A DNA stretch of 64,000 nucleotides from an uncultured Opitutia bacterium (GTDB lineage Bacteria; Verrucomicrobiota; Verrucomicrobiia; Opitutales; UBA953): the NCBI GenBank assembly GCA_903855995.1, contig CAIOAN010000011.1:1-64000 (forward strand), written 5' to 3'. The notes below the pieces were generated by a model, which made no database searches, was not told the origin of the DNA, and saw only the letters and a program-made list of their open reading frames with translations. A program made the translations under genes and the position numbers. Position 1 is the first letter of the stretch. Every line of letters begins with the position of its first letter. Shown here one piece after another: positions 24,288-32,954 of the stretch.

Positions 24288-25571
24288 ATGGCTGAAATTA
24301 TCGATATGCCGAAGCTCTCCGACACGATGTCGGTGGGGACTTTGGTGAAATGGAACATCAAGGAAGGCCAAGTAGTGGCCTTCGGCGACATCTTGGCTGA
24401 AGTCGAAACCGACAAGGCGACGATGGAACTCTCCTGCACGGTGCCCGGCACGATCCTCAAGATCTACGCCCCGTCCGGCACGCAGCTGCCTGTCGGCGCA
24501 CCGATTTGCGCCATCGGCAAGAAGGGCGAAGCCGCCCCTGAGCCCTCCGCTGCCCCCGCCCCCAAGGCTCCCGCGACCGCCGTCCCGGCGATCCCCGAGA
24601 AGACCGACGTGAGCTGCGTGCCGGCCGCTCCCGCATCCTCCGGCGCACCGTCCGCTCAGTCCGATGCTTCGCGCACCAAGGCTTCACCTTACGCCAAGCG
24701 CATGGCTGAAAAAGCCGCCCTCAATGTCGCCACCCTCGCCGGCTCCGGCCCCGGTGGCCGCGTCGTCGGTCGTGATGTTGCGGCGGCCGCTTCGGCCCCT
24801 GTCGCTTCCGCTCCGTCCGGCCCGATCAATGTCGCCGTGGCTCCGCCCGCCGACGGCAAAGGCATCCAGCCCGACGCCGACGTCCCGGTGGGCGGCATGC
24901 GCCAGACGATCGCCCGTCGCCTCCTGGAGTCAAAGATCACGGTGCCGCATTTCTACCTGGAAGTCGAAGTCGACGCCGCACCGCTCATGGCCATGCGCGA
25001 ATCGCTGAACAAGCGGCTCGCCGAAGCCGGCGGCGAAGGTGCGATCAAGCTCTCGGTGAATGACTTCATCCTGAAAGCCTCCGCCGAGGCTCTCCGCCGC
25101 GTCCCCGCGGTCAACGCTTCCTGGGCCGGCACAAGTATCCGCACCCACGGCGCCGTCCATCTCTCCTTCGGAGTCGCCCTCGAAGACGGCCTGGTCACCC
25201 CGGTGATCCGCGACGCCCACGCGAAGACGCTCAAGGATATCGCCGTTGAAGCGAAAGCCCTCATCGGTAAGGCCCGCGCGAAGAAACTCACGCCGAACGA
25301 AATGTCGGGCTCCACCTTCACGGTCACCAATCTGGGCATGTACGGGGTCACGGGCTTTTTCGGCATCATCAATGTGCCGAACGCCGCGATTCTTTCCGTC
25401 GGCGCGACCATCAAGAAGCCGGTCGTCGACGCGCATGACCGCCTGGTGATCGGCCACCGCATGGTGATCGGCCTCTCGGGCGACCACCGCGTGGTCGACG
25501 GTGCCAATGCCGCTCAGTTCCTCCAGGCGCTCAAACAGCTCCTCGAAGAACCCGCCTTGATGCTGATCTAA
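24288..25571 (+). CDS. pdhC: Dihydrolipoamide acetyltransferase E2
   Basis: 427 residues. One lipoyl domain (EVETDKATMEL, lipoyl Lys near residue 44), an Ala/Pro linker, a peripheral-subunit binding domain (SPYAKRMAEKAALNVATLAG, then GGRVVGRDV), a second linker and the catalytic domain ending in GLSGDHRVVDGANAAQFL (His and Asp catalytic). It transfers acetyl from lipoate to CoA and forms the complex core. No E3 gene follows: a terminator comes 22 bases after the stop, so lipoamide dehydrogenase must be encoded elsewhere. Confidence 0.95.
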   Translation: MAEIIDMPKLSDTMSVGTLVKWNIKEGQVVAFGDILAEVETDKATMELSCTVPGTILKIYAPSGTQLPVGAPICAIGKKGEAAPEPSAAPAPKAPATAVPAIPEKTDVSCVPAAPASSGAPSAQSDASRTKASPYAKRMAEKAALNVATLAGSGPGGRVVGRDVAAAASAPVASAPSGPINVAVAPPADGKGIQPDADVPVGGMRQTIARRLLESKITVPHFYLEVEVDAAPLMAMRESLNKRLAEAGGEGAIKLSVNDFILKASAEALRRVPAVNASWAGTSIRTHGAVHLSFGVALEDGLVTPVIRDAHAKTLKDIAVEAKALIGKARAKKLTPNEMSGSTFTVTNLGMYGVTGFFGIINVPNAAILSVGATIKKPVVDAHDRLVIGHRMVIGLSGDHRVVDGANAAQFLQALKQLLEEPALMLI

Positions 25572-25592
25572 GCGGAACGAAAACTTCCCTGC

Positions 25593-25625
25593 AAACCCGG
25601 GTCCGCGAGGCATCCGGGTTTTTTG
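25593..25625 (+). terminator. Terminator after pdhC
   Basis: AACCCGG / CCGGGTT stem with a 13-nt GC-rich loop, followed by a run of six T. It ends the pdhABC operon just before the convergent SDR gene. Confidence 0.8.
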
Positions 25626-25630
25626 TGCCT

Positions 25631-26326
25631 TTAGAAAGTGCGCACCGAAGATAAGCCGCCGTCCACATGGAGCACCTGCCCGGTCATGAAACGTGCGTGG
25701 CCGGAAAGCAGGTGCGTGACGAGCGTGGCGATATCCTCCGAACGCCCGACCTGCTGGAGCGGGTGACGTTTCGCGGCGGCTTCCTTCTTGAGTTCAGAAT
25801 TCAATAGCGCGCCGGCCAGCGGGGTATCGGTGAGCGAAGGCGCGATGACGTTAACGCGGATCGCGGGCGCCCATTCGGCGGCGAGGCTCTTCGCAAGCGC
25901 TTCAACGGCCCCCTTGGCCGCGGCGATGCTGGCGTGCATGGGCATGCCCTGTGCGACGGCGACGGTAGAGAAGAGCACGACCGACGCGCTCCCCGATGCC
26001 TTGAGCGACGGGAGCGCGGACTGGAGTGCGGCGATGGCCCCGAAGAGATTCACCTGTAGGTCGCGCTGAAAATCCTCCGGGGTCAGGCGATGGAAAGGCT
26101 TGAGCGAGATGGATCCCGGAAAATAGACGAATCCGTCCAAGCGCTCGGGCCAAGTCAACGGCCCCGGGGCGGCCGCCTCGAAAGGCTGGGCGATGATTCC
26201 GAGGTCGGCGAGTTTCTCCGGCGCACGACAGGCGGCGTGAATGAGATGCCCGTCGGCCTGGAGTTGTGCAACGGTCGCGCGGCCGATACCGGAAGTTCCG
26301 CCGATGATTGCGATATGTTTAGACAT
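25631..26326 (-). CDS. SDR-family protein lacking the catalytic tyrosine
   Basis: 231 residues. The Rossmann NAD(P) site is intact (IIGGTSGIGRATVAQL, residues 7-22), Ser120 is in the usual place (VVLFSTVAVAQG) and Lys138 is present, but the Tyr of the YxxxK motif is Ile134 (HASIAAAKGAVEAL). I recall related SDR sequences with the same HASIAAAKGAVE pattern, so this may be a real subfamily with altered chemistry rather than an error. The C-terminus HVDGGLSSVRTF is typical of classical SDRs. The substrate is unknown. It lies between two terminators as a single gene. Confidence 0.8.
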   Translation of the reverse strand: MSKHIAIIGGTSGIGRATVAQLQADGHLIHAACRAPEKLADLGIIAQPFEAAAPGPLTWPERLDGFVYFPGSISLKPFHRLTPEDFQRDLQVNLFGAIAALQSALPSLKASGSASVVLFSTVAVAQGMPMHASIAAAKGAVEALAKSLAAEWAPAIRVNVIAPSLTDTPLAGALLNSELKKEAAAKRHPLQQVGRSEDIATLVTHLLSGHARFMTGQVLHVDGGLSSVRTF

Positions 26327-26385
26327 ACCCTGAAGGTTATCGGGCCGAACTGATGGTCAAACGCTCCGCCACTTTTTACGGGCAT

Positions 26386-26414
26386 GAAAAAGGCCGGAGG
26401 CGAACCTCCAGCCT
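26386..26414 (-). terminator. Terminator of the secreted sugar cluster
   Basis: On the minus strand, GGCTGGAGG-TTCG-CCTCCGGCC forms a 9-bp stem (one U-G) with a UUCG tetraloop, followed by TTTTTC. It lies 23 bases beyond the ThuA stop. Confidence 0.85.
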
Positions 26415-26437
26415 GATCAAAACACCCTATCGCTCGC

Positions 26438-27412
26438 TTACTTCTTCTCGGCGGGCTTAGCCGGCGCCTTGCGCGGGGTCTTCTTATCCAGGTTCGCCTT
26501 GAGTTCTTCTTCCGAGAACTTCGTGGCGATACCAGCGGCAGGAACTTCGGCCTTCGCAGTCCAGACGATCGCATTCAACACGAGCATGCGCTGGCTGTCG
26601 ATGGACCAACCGGCGTGATAATGGCCGCCACAGAAACCGAAGCCGCGGCCGCCATCCTTGCGGCTCACCGCCCAAGCGACGACCGCCGGCTGCTTCTCCT
26701 CGACCATCTTGCGGACGTCAGGGTTGCCTTCGTGGGCGCCATCCTTGCGGCTCATCGTGGTGGCCGGAGCGATGGCCTGAAGCACGGGCGTGACGCCTTC
26801 CATGTTGTCACGGAAACGCATGTTGAAGTACCACTCGTCGCTCGAGCCAAAAGGCTTCACGCCTCGGCTGACCGGGTGATCGGGCAGCGACTTGAAGTCG
26901 GCATCCCAGTGAGGATTCACAGAGTAGAAGGACTCGAAGTATCCGCCGAGCCAATCCTTGAACTCGAGGGCGCCCTTGCCCTTGGAGGAGCGGCCAGCAG
27001 GAGGCGGGCTCACAGGCTTACCATCCACACTCAACCAGCCAGCGCTCTCGTAGGCAGGCTCCACGGCGTAGTGCAAACAGACGAAGCCACAACCAGCGGC
27101 CATCTTCTTGGCAAGCTGATCGAGGTGGGGAATCGCCGGGTGGCCGTTACCGCCGTCGGAGTAGATCACGATCGTATCGGCTTTGGCGACGCGCTCGTCG
27201 GAGGGCCATTCGCCATTGAGGGCGACGTCGACATTCACGAGGTCGGCCGCACCCTGCTTCAGGCCGGAGGCGAGGAGCTGGATGCCAGCGTTATGCTCGT
27301 GCTCACCCGGGCCGTGGCTCGGCTTACCGGCGATGAGGAGGACGTTCTTCTTGTCCGCGGCCGAGACGAACGCGGCCGAGAGCAGAAGGAGACTAAGAAA
27401 AGAATTCTTCAT
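26438..27412 (-). CDS. Secreted ThuA-domain protein
   Basis: 324 residues with a signal peptide (MKNSFLSLLLLSAAFVSA). The ThuA/trehalose-utilisation fold is shown by VLLIAGKPSHGPGEHEHNAG near the start, TIVIYSDGGNGHPAI, GCGFVCLHYAVEP and GRGFGFCGGHYHAGWS near the C-terminus. ThuA-like domains have a glutamine-amidotransferase-like fold and take part in disaccharide catabolism through 3-keto sugars. The protein ends in a Lys/Pro/Ala tail. It is the last gene of a four-gene cluster with DUF1080, a sugar isomerase-like enzyme and an SGNH hydrolase; all but the isomerase have signal peptides. Confidence 0.8.
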   Translation of the reverse strand: MKNSFLSLLLLSAAFVSAADKKNVLLIAGKPSHGPGEHEHNAGIQLLASGLKQGAADLVNVDVALNGEWPSDERVAKADTIVIYSDGGNGHPAIPHLDQLAKKMAAGCGFVCLHYAVEPAYESAGWLSVDGKPVSPPPAGRSSKGKGALEFKDWLGGYFESFYSVNPHWDADFKSLPDHPVSRGVKPFGSSDEWYFNMRFRDNMEGVTPVLQAIAPATTMSRKDGAHEGNPDVRKMVEEKQPAVVAWAVSRKDGGRGFGFCGGHYHAGWSIDSQRMLVLNAIVWTAKAEVPAAGIATKFSEEELKANLDKKTPRKAPAKPAEKK

Positions 27413-27416
27413 GGGG

Positions 27417-28124
27417 TTACTTAACTTCCTTGAGGATGATGTCCTTAAACTGGACGGTCATCGCGGTCCCGGCGTGGAGCTGGAGAGCGAGGACGCCTTT
27501 CTTGGCGCCGATGGCGGTCTCGTCGGTCACGTCGATGGTCTGCATGCCATTGATGAAGTGCTGCAGGTGGCCTCCCTTGGCGACGATGCGGTATTCATTC
27601 CAGTCGGCCGGTTTGATCTTGGCCTGGATATCCTCGGACTTGCCGAGCGAACCGGTGACCTCGAGCTTGGGGTGCTTCTCGTCCTTGCCCTCATGGACGA
27701 TGACCTTTTCACCACGCTTGGCGAGGATGCCGCGACCCTTCTCTTCGTAAAGAATACCCGAGTAGGTTTTGCCGCATTCGAAGTCGGCCTGGTAGCCAGC
27801 GACGACGAACTTTGCTTCGTCGACGACTTTGCTGCGATACTGGACGCCGGAATTACCGAACTTGTCGGACTTACCATCGAGATCAACGATCTTATACTGG
27901 AAGGTCAGTTCGAAGTCGGCGACTTCACCATCCCAGACGAGGAACGTGTTGCCCTTGGTCGGCTTGGCGGCGGTCGTCTGACCAGTGATGACGCCGTCCT
28001 TGACGGACCAGAAGTCCAGGCCCTTCCAGCCGGTCAGGTCTTTGCCGTTGAAGAGGTTCTTGTCCTCGGCGGAAACCGTCGCGCAGAGCGCGGCGAAAGC
28101 GAGGAAGGGGGTCAGGAGCTTCAT
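27417..28124 (-). CDS. Secreted DUF1080 protein (3-keto-disaccharide hydrolase-like)
   Basis: 235 residues with a signal peptide (MKLLTPFLAFAALCATVSA). The DUF1080 pattern is complete: NLFNGKDLTGW, GVITGQTTA, FELTFQYKIVD, NSGVQYRS, and AIGAKKGVLALQLHAGTAMTVQFKDIILKEV at the end. The fold is a concanavalin-like beta-sandwich, and the Pfam family is now named 3-keto-disaccharide hydrolase. It would cleave 3-keto-glycosides outside the inner membrane; the substrate is unknown. ThuA follows four bases downstream. Confidence 0.85.
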   Translation of the reverse strand: MKLLTPFLAFAALCATVSAEDKNLFNGKDLTGWKGLDFWSVKDGVITGQTTAAKPTKGNTFLVWDGEVADFELTFQYKIVDLDGKSDKFGNSGVQYRSKVVDEAKFVVAGYQADFECGKTYSGILYEEKGRGILAKRGEKVIVHEGKDEKHPKLEVTGSLGKSEDIQAKIKPADWNEYRIVAKGGHLQHFINGMQTIDVTDETAIGAKKGVLALQLHAGTAMTVQFKDIILKEVK

Positions 28125-28144
28125 ATTTTGTTGGGGGTAAGGGA

Positions 28145-28999
28145 TTACTTCTGCTTGCCGAAGAAGCGGTTCAGATTCTTCAGGCCCTTGACAGCGATGT
28201 CATCGCGGTGCGGCTCCATCTTGCGCCAAATGGCGGCGGCCCGGGCGATGACCTTCACGTCCGTCGTGAAGGACTCGATGACGATGTCGTGCTTGTAGCC
28301 GATTTTCTTGAGGGCACCGACAATCGGCTTCCAATCCAGGGAGTCTCCGCCGGGGGTGCCGCGGTCGGTACCGCAGGCATGGAAGTGACCGAGGTGCTTG
28401 CCGGCCTTGAGGATGGCGGCGGCCTGATTCTTCTCCTCGATGTTCATATGGAACGTGTCGAGGTGTAGCTTCACGTTGGGCAGGTTGATCGCTTTGACAA
28501 GGCGGAGGCCCTGGTCGCAGGTGTTAAGGAAGTCGGTCTCGAAGCGGTTCAGCGGCTCGATGTCGAGCTCGATGCCTTTCTGTTGAGCGTACTTGCCGAT
28601 GGCCTTGAGATTCTTGACGACCATCTTGAAATGCAATGCCTTGGTCTTGTCGTCATGCGCGCCGATCAGGCCGACGACGGAGTAGAGCGGGCCGATGAGG
28701 CGGGGGCAGCCCATGACGGCGGCCTGGTCGATGAGCGCCATGATATACTTACGACCGGCGGCCTGGTCCTGAGCGCTGCCGCGAAGGTCGCGACCGGGGC
28801 CCATGCAGGCGCAGATGGATCCGATGGCGATGCCCGCCTTGGCGGCGGCGGCCTTCAGCACCTTCGGGTCGGTATGGGAAGGATCCTCAATCGGGATCTC
28901 GACGGTGTGGAAGCCCCACTTCTTGAGCTTCTTGAACATGGAGACGCTCTCGTTGGTGAACGGGGAGGCATAGAGGAAGGTATTGAGGCCGAAACGCAT
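28145..28999 (-). CDS. Sugar phosphate isomerase/epimerase-type TIM barrel
   Basis: 284 residues without a clear signal peptide. Xylose-isomerase-like TIM barrel (AP-endonuclease family 2): MRFGLNTFLYASPFTNESV, EIPIEDPSHTDP, metal ligands in LDIEPLNRFETDFLN, LHLDTFHMNIEE, GHFHACGTDRGTPGG and DIVIESFTTDV. These match the D-tagatose/psicose 3-epimerase group, where two Glu, a His and an Asp bind the metal. Within this cluster it may act on 3-keto sugars released by the DUF1080 protein, which is inference. Gap to DUF1080 is 20 bases. Confidence 0.82.
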   Translation of the reverse strand: MRFGLNTFLYASPFTNESVSMFKKLKKWGFHTVEIPIEDPSHTDPKVLKAAAAKAGIAIGSICACMGPGRDLRGSAQDQAAGRKYIMALIDQAAVMGCPRLIGPLYSVVGLIGAHDDKTKALHFKMVVKNLKAIGKYAQQKGIELDIEPLNRFETDFLNTCDQGLRLVKAINLPNVKLHLDTFHMNIEEKNQAAAILKAGKHLGHFHACGTDRGTPGGDSLDWKPIVGALKKIGYKHDIVIESFTTDVKVIARAAAIWRKMEPHRDDIAVKGLKNLNRFFGKQK

Positions 29000-29081
29000 G
29001 GTAGGTTGGGGGAGTTGGGGAGGGAGGGACTTTTGGCAGGCGAGCGAGGGCGGTCAAGGCTGGGCGTCTAAACGGAGCCTT

Positions 29082-30371
29082 TTAAGGGACCAGTTCGCCG
29101 AGGACAAGGAGCCCGCCCGGGAAGAAATTCAGCGGGGCGAAGCGCTCGGGCTGATCGATGATATTCTTATTCTTGGCGAGGACCGCGGCCTTGTCGATCG
29201 GGTCAGCCAGAAGCTCGAGGCGCACGGTGTGGATGCCTTCGGGCAGATCCGTACCGACCGTGAAGGTGCTGAGGCGGTTGTAGGTGCAGTAAGCGTCGAT
29301 GCGCTGGACATTATTCTGCTTCTTGCCGTCGAGGGTCACGCCCACTTTGCCGCCCGCGGGGCCGACGATGTCATAGACGGCACAATGGGTGCCCTTGAAC
29401 TTGAATTCGATGCTCTGACCGGGCTGCGTCAACTTGACCATCGCGGGTAGCCGATTGGCCCAGCCCTTGGCGAAAGCATCGGTCTTCATGTCGGCGGCGA
29501 CCAGCCCATCGGAAAGTTTCGCCGCGGTGATCGGCGCGAGGGTGGCGCGCTCGAAGTTCGCCGGATCGAGAGCGAGATTGCTCACGTGCGGCGCCGGTGC
29601 GTTGTTCGCGATGGCGAGGGCGGGCAGCGAGCGTACGATGGCCTGCGTATAGAGTACGTGACCGGTGGATTCATGCGGATGGACGCCGTCCGCCGCGAAG
29701 ACGAGCTTGTCACCGGCAGCCTGCTTCTGCTCATCCGTCTTGGGCAGCGGCGACTTCCAGACAAGCTTGCCGGCCTTGGCGAGCTTCGCGACTTCCATGC
29801 CGAGGGCGATCGATGGGATGCCGTAGAATTCGGAGACCTTCTCCATCGCGCTCGCGGAGCGTTGCAACTTCCCTTCGAGCATTGCTGGCGAAAGCGCTTC
29901 AGTCAGGGTATAGACGAAACAGATGTCGCAGCTCGGATTGGCCTTCCAGGTCTGGCGCACGATGCCCTCCATGCAGCGGATGATACGCTGCGGATCCGCA
30001 CCGCCGTCGTTCACCGCGAATTCTACGAAGAGCAGGTCAGGGTTCTTGGAGAGGACATCCTGCTGGAGTCGAAAGACGCCGAGGTCCGAACCGGTGCCGC
30101 CAATCGCGGCGTTGATCTCGGTGAAGGTCGACTGCGGATAGGCCTTCTTGAAATGGGCGAGGGTCTGCACGCGCCAGCCGTTCTGCGCGGTGATCGAACC
30201 TCCGAGGTAACCAATCTTCAACTCGGCGCCGGTCGTCTGGGCCTTGAGGAAGAAATTCGGCAGGCCGCCGCGGGCGCGGACCTCCTGAGCGTCGACCAAG
30301 GGATAGTCCTTGTCGGCAGCATGGCCGAGCACGGCGGCGCACAGCGCCAAGGCGGAGAAGAGCAGTCTCAT
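29082..30371 (-). CDS. Secreted SGNH/GDSL hydrolase with C-terminal beta domain
   Basis: 429 residues from ATG 30371 (chosen for its signal peptide MRLLFSALALCAAVLGHA). SGNH catalytic blocks are visible: IGYLGGSITAQNGW (Ser59), INAAIGGTGSDLGVFR, VEFAVNDGG and ADGVHPHESTGH (catalytic Asp/His). Residues from about 265 onward form a second beta-rich domain (SIEFKFKGTHCAVYDIVGPAGG) that looks like a carbohydrate-binding or esterase-associated module. It probably removes acetyl or other acyl groups from polysaccharide. First gene of the ThuA/DUF1080 cluster, 82 bases ahead of the isomerase. Confidence 0.8.
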   Translation of the reverse strand: MRLLFSALALCAAVLGHAADKDYPLVDAQEVRARGGLPNFFLKAQTTGAELKIGYLGGSITAQNGWRVQTLAHFKKAYPQSTFTEINAAIGGTGSDLGVFRLQQDVLSKNPDLLFVEFAVNDGGADPQRIIRCMEGIVRQTWKANPSCDICFVYTLTEALSPAMLEGKLQRSASAMEKVSEFYGIPSIALGMEVAKLAKAGKLVWKSPLPKTDEQKQAAGDKLVFAADGVHPHESTGHVLYTQAIVRSLPALAIANNAPAPHVSNLALDPANFERATLAPITAAKLSDGLVAADMKTDAFAKGWANRLPAMVKLTQPGQSIEFKFKGTHCAVYDIVGPAGGKVGVTLDGKKQNNVQRIDAYCTYNRLSTFTVGTDLPEGIHTVRLELLADPIDKAAVLAKNKNIIDQPERFAPLNFFPGGLLVLGELVP

Positions 30372-30484
30372 GGGGTGTCTTATTAGACGTAAGGAAACCC
30401 CGCAGGTTCCAGCCAATTGGCAAAGCGGAACGAAAAAACGAAAGTCCGCCTTCCTTCCGAGGCGGAGACACGTAAGTTCATCGT

Positions 30485-31516
30485 ATGGATAACGTCACGC
30501 ACGCCGCCCTGGGCATCGCCGCCGGTATCGCCGTGCATCGCCGCGGGGGGTCGATTTCCGCCGCCGCCGTCGCTGCCCTGCTCGCCGCCGAAGCCCCGGA
30601 CCTCGACGTCTTCCTCCGTTCCGCCGACGACCCGCTCGAGGCCTTCCGCTGGCACCGCCACTTCACGCACAGCTTCGCCTTCATGCCCATCTGGGCCTTG
30701 CTCAGCGCATGGGTCACGACCCTCTTCTTCCATCGCCGTCACAACGTCGGTTGGCGCGAGCTCTTCCTACCGGGACTCGCCGGGGCGCTGACACACCTGC
30801 TATGCGACGGCTGCACGAGCTACGGAACGATGCTCCTGTGGCCATTTACGGAAGTGCGCTACGCCTGGGACTGCCTACCCATCGTCGATCTCTTCGCCAC
30901 CCTGCCTTTGCTGACCCTGGCCATCATGGCCTGGCGCAAGCATTCGCCCCGTCTCGCGACCTACGCCCTGCTCTGGTTCGCGGCCTACGCCGCGCTCGGC
31001 ATGTGGCAGCATGCCCGCGCCGAACGCAGCCTCCGGACTTGGTTCGCGCAACGGAACATCGAACCGGAACGAGTCGCGATCAAACCGACGATCTCGAACC
31101 TCTTCGTCTGGCGAGCCATCTGGCTGAATGACGGGCGTTGGCAGGTCGCCGCCCTTCGCAACCTGCCGTTCACCGATACGCGCATGGTGGTCGGCGAAAG
31201 CCGCCCGGCCTGGTCGGCGACCTCCGTCGGTAATCCGCCGCCTTACTCCGAAGGTGCGCATATCATCGCCGACTTCTCGCGCTTCACGGGCGGATGGAAC
31301 ACCTATGACGTCCAGCCTGGCGCCATCTTGGTCGGGGATATCCGCTTCGCGATGCTGCCGACCAGCAGCAAGCCGCTCTGGTCTGTCCGCTGCGCGCCTG
31401 GCGGCACCCGCGCCGACACCACGCTCATCATGGACCGCGGCCTGCAAGCCGGCGACTGGACCCGCTTCGGCGCCTTGCTCTCCGGCTCAGATTCCCGCTT
31501 CATCGTCACCAAGTAA
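30485..31516 (+). CDS. YdjM-type membrane metal-dependent hydrolase
   Basis: 343 residues. The N-terminal half has the YdjM/DUF457 pattern: MDNVTHAALGIAAG, EAPDLDVF, WHRHFTHSFAF (clustered His), then LPGLAGALTHLLCDGCTSYG. Four or five membrane segments occupy residues 10-190. The C-terminal 140 residues are soluble and not recognised. Members are called inner-membrane metal-dependent hydrolases, but the reaction is unproven; the E. coli member YdjM is SOS-regulated. I see no LexA-like box directly upstream. The next gene starts one base after the stop. Confidence 0.72.
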   Translation: MDNVTHAALGIAAGIAVHRRGGSISAAAVAALLAAEAPDLDVFLRSADDPLEAFRWHRHFTHSFAFMPIWALLSAWVTTLFFHRRHNVGWRELFLPGLAGALTHLLCDGCTSYGTMLLWPFTEVRYAWDCLPIVDLFATLPLLTLAIMAWRKHSPRLATYALLWFAAYAALGMWQHARAERSLRTWFAQRNIEPERVAIKPTISNLFVWRAIWLNDGRWQVAALRNLPFTDTRMVVGESRPAWSATSVGNPPPYSEGAHIIADFSRFTGGWNTYDVQPGAILVGDIRFAMLPTSSKPLWSVRCAPGGTRADTTLIMDRGLQAGDWTRFGALLSGSDSRFIVTK

Positions 31517-31517
31517 C

Positions 31518-32285
31518 ATGCGTTCCCTGCTTCTTTTCCTCGCCGCCGCCGCGATGGGCTCCGAACCCTCGTTCAAGCTCGTGCTCGAAGATAACTTCGA
31601 CGGCACGGAACTGAACGCGAAGACCTGGAATATCGAAACGGGCAAGCGACGAGAATCCCTCAACTCGCCCAAAGCCGTCGACGTGAAGGATGGGGTGCTC
31701 AAAATCACGACCTGGACGGATACGGATAACACGACATACTGCGGCTTCGTCACTTCGCGCAAGAAGTTCGCCCTCGTCGCCGGCAAGACCGAAGCCCGCT
31801 GCCGCTTCTCCGTCCAGCCCGGCACCCAGATCGCCTTCTGGGCCCAGTCGATGACCTACGGAAAATCGGGCAAAGCCGAGGCCGCCGCGGAAGACGGCGT
31901 CGAGATCGATATCCTCGAGACCACCGGACTCAAAAAAGGTGGTTATCAATCGGTGCTCCACTGGGGGCCTTATAAATCACCCACGGAAAAGAAGAGCAGC
32001 TCCGTGCAGCATCCGGCCGCCGTGGGCGGCGAATGGCACGACTATGGCGTCGAATGGGATGCCACCGGCTACCGCTTCACCTTCGACGGCAAAATCGCCT
32101 GGACCGATGCGAAATGCCCGGGCTCCAAGGCTCCGGAGTTCCTGCTGCTGACCAGTGAATCCAATATCAAGAGCTGGAACGGCGAACGCCCAAAAGAAGG
32201 CTACGGATCGAAAGAGGCCTCGAAGAACACCTTCGAGATCGACTGGGTGAAAGCCTGGGAGCGGACGACGCCCGGCGCGAAATAA
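31518..32285 (+). CDS. Glycoside hydrolase family 16 protein
   Basis: 255 residues from ATG 31518, immediately after the upstream stop. Short signal peptide (MRSLLLFLAAAAMGS). GH16 landmarks: FKLVLEDNFDGTELNAKTWN, then the catalytic EIDILE (Glu129 nucleophile, Asp131, Glu134 acid/base), and WHDYGVEWDATGYRFTFDG. The family hydrolyses beta-1,3- or beta-1,3-1,4-glucans, agars, carrageenans or porphyrans; the insert in EIDILE is the beta-bulge type. Substrate cannot be told. It would act in the periplasm or outside. Confidence 0.85.
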   Translation: MRSLLLFLAAAAMGSEPSFKLVLEDNFDGTELNAKTWNIETGKRRESLNSPKAVDVKDGVLKITTWTDTDNTTYCGFVTSRKKFALVAGKTEARCRFSVQPGTQIAFWAQSMTYGKSGKAEAAAEDGVEIDILETTGLKKGGYQSVLHWGPYKSPTEKKSSSVQHPAAVGGEWHDYGVEWDATGYRFTFDGKIAWTDAKCPGSKAPEFLLLTSESNIKSWNGERPKEGYGSKEASKNTFEIDWVKAWERTTPGAK

Positions 32286-32286
32286 C

Positions 32287-32907
32287 TCAGCGCAGCTCGA
32301 AGCGGTAAGTTGCCAGCGCCTCGGCCGTGACCGGGGTGCCGTTACGGACCGCCCCCGTGAACCGCGACGACCGCGCGGCGGCCAGCGCCGCCTCGTCGAG
32401 CCAGCGACTTCCGGAACTGCGGATCAACTCGACGCGGTCGACTTCGCCTCGGGGCGTCAGCGTGATCTTCACGCTAACCTCACCTTCGGCTCCGGCCCGG
32501 CGGGCACGCTCAGGATAAGCAGGCTCTTGCCGATGTTCAAAAGCGGGGGCGGTATAAGATTCCGCGACCGGCACCGCGACGGCGACCGGCGCGGGGGTGG
32601 CAGCAGCGGCCAGGGAAGCAGCGGAGGGGGCGGAAATCGCCGGCGAGGGCGCCGCCCCAGCCGCTAAGGGGGTCGTGTTATATTTAACCGGCGCGATTTC
32701 CGGCACACCTGCGCCGACGGCGACGCCCGCCTTCACTTCACCGGGCAAGGCAATCGGTTCAGCCACCAAGGAGATCATCAGGACGCCGCCTTCGCGGGAA
32801 GGCTCGGGGCCGCGGCCGGAGCCGCCCGCCCAAACCGCTGCGAGGGCCGCGAGGTGGACCGTGGCCACGGCACTCCAGATCAGGCGATGTCGGCGGCTTT
32901 CAGTCAC
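32287..32907 (-). CDS. TonB-family energy transducer
   Basis: 206 residues. An N-terminal membrane anchor (LIWSAVATVHLAALAAVWAGG), an Ala/Pro-rich periplasmic linker and a C-terminal TonB domain (EPAYPERARRAGAEGEVSVKI, then VELIRSSGSRWLDEAALAAA, RFTGAVRNGTPV). It would transmit proton-motive force from ExbBD to outer-membrane receptors, none of which is in the window. It converges on the GH16 gene with one base between stops. Confidence 0.82.
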   Translation of the reverse strand: MTESRRHRLIWSAVATVHLAALAAVWAGGSGRGPEPSREGGVLMISLVAEPIALPGEVKAGVAVGAGVPEIAPVKYNTTPLAAGAAPSPAISAPSAASLAAAATPAPVAVAVPVAESYTAPAFEHRQEPAYPERARRAGAEGEVSVKITLTPRGEVDRVELIRSSGSRWLDEAALAAARSSRFTGAVRNGTPVTAEALATYRFELR

Positions 32908-32954
32908 GCTGGCAGAGTCGGCCCGCCCCCTTGATCAGTCAAGAACAGGGCGTG

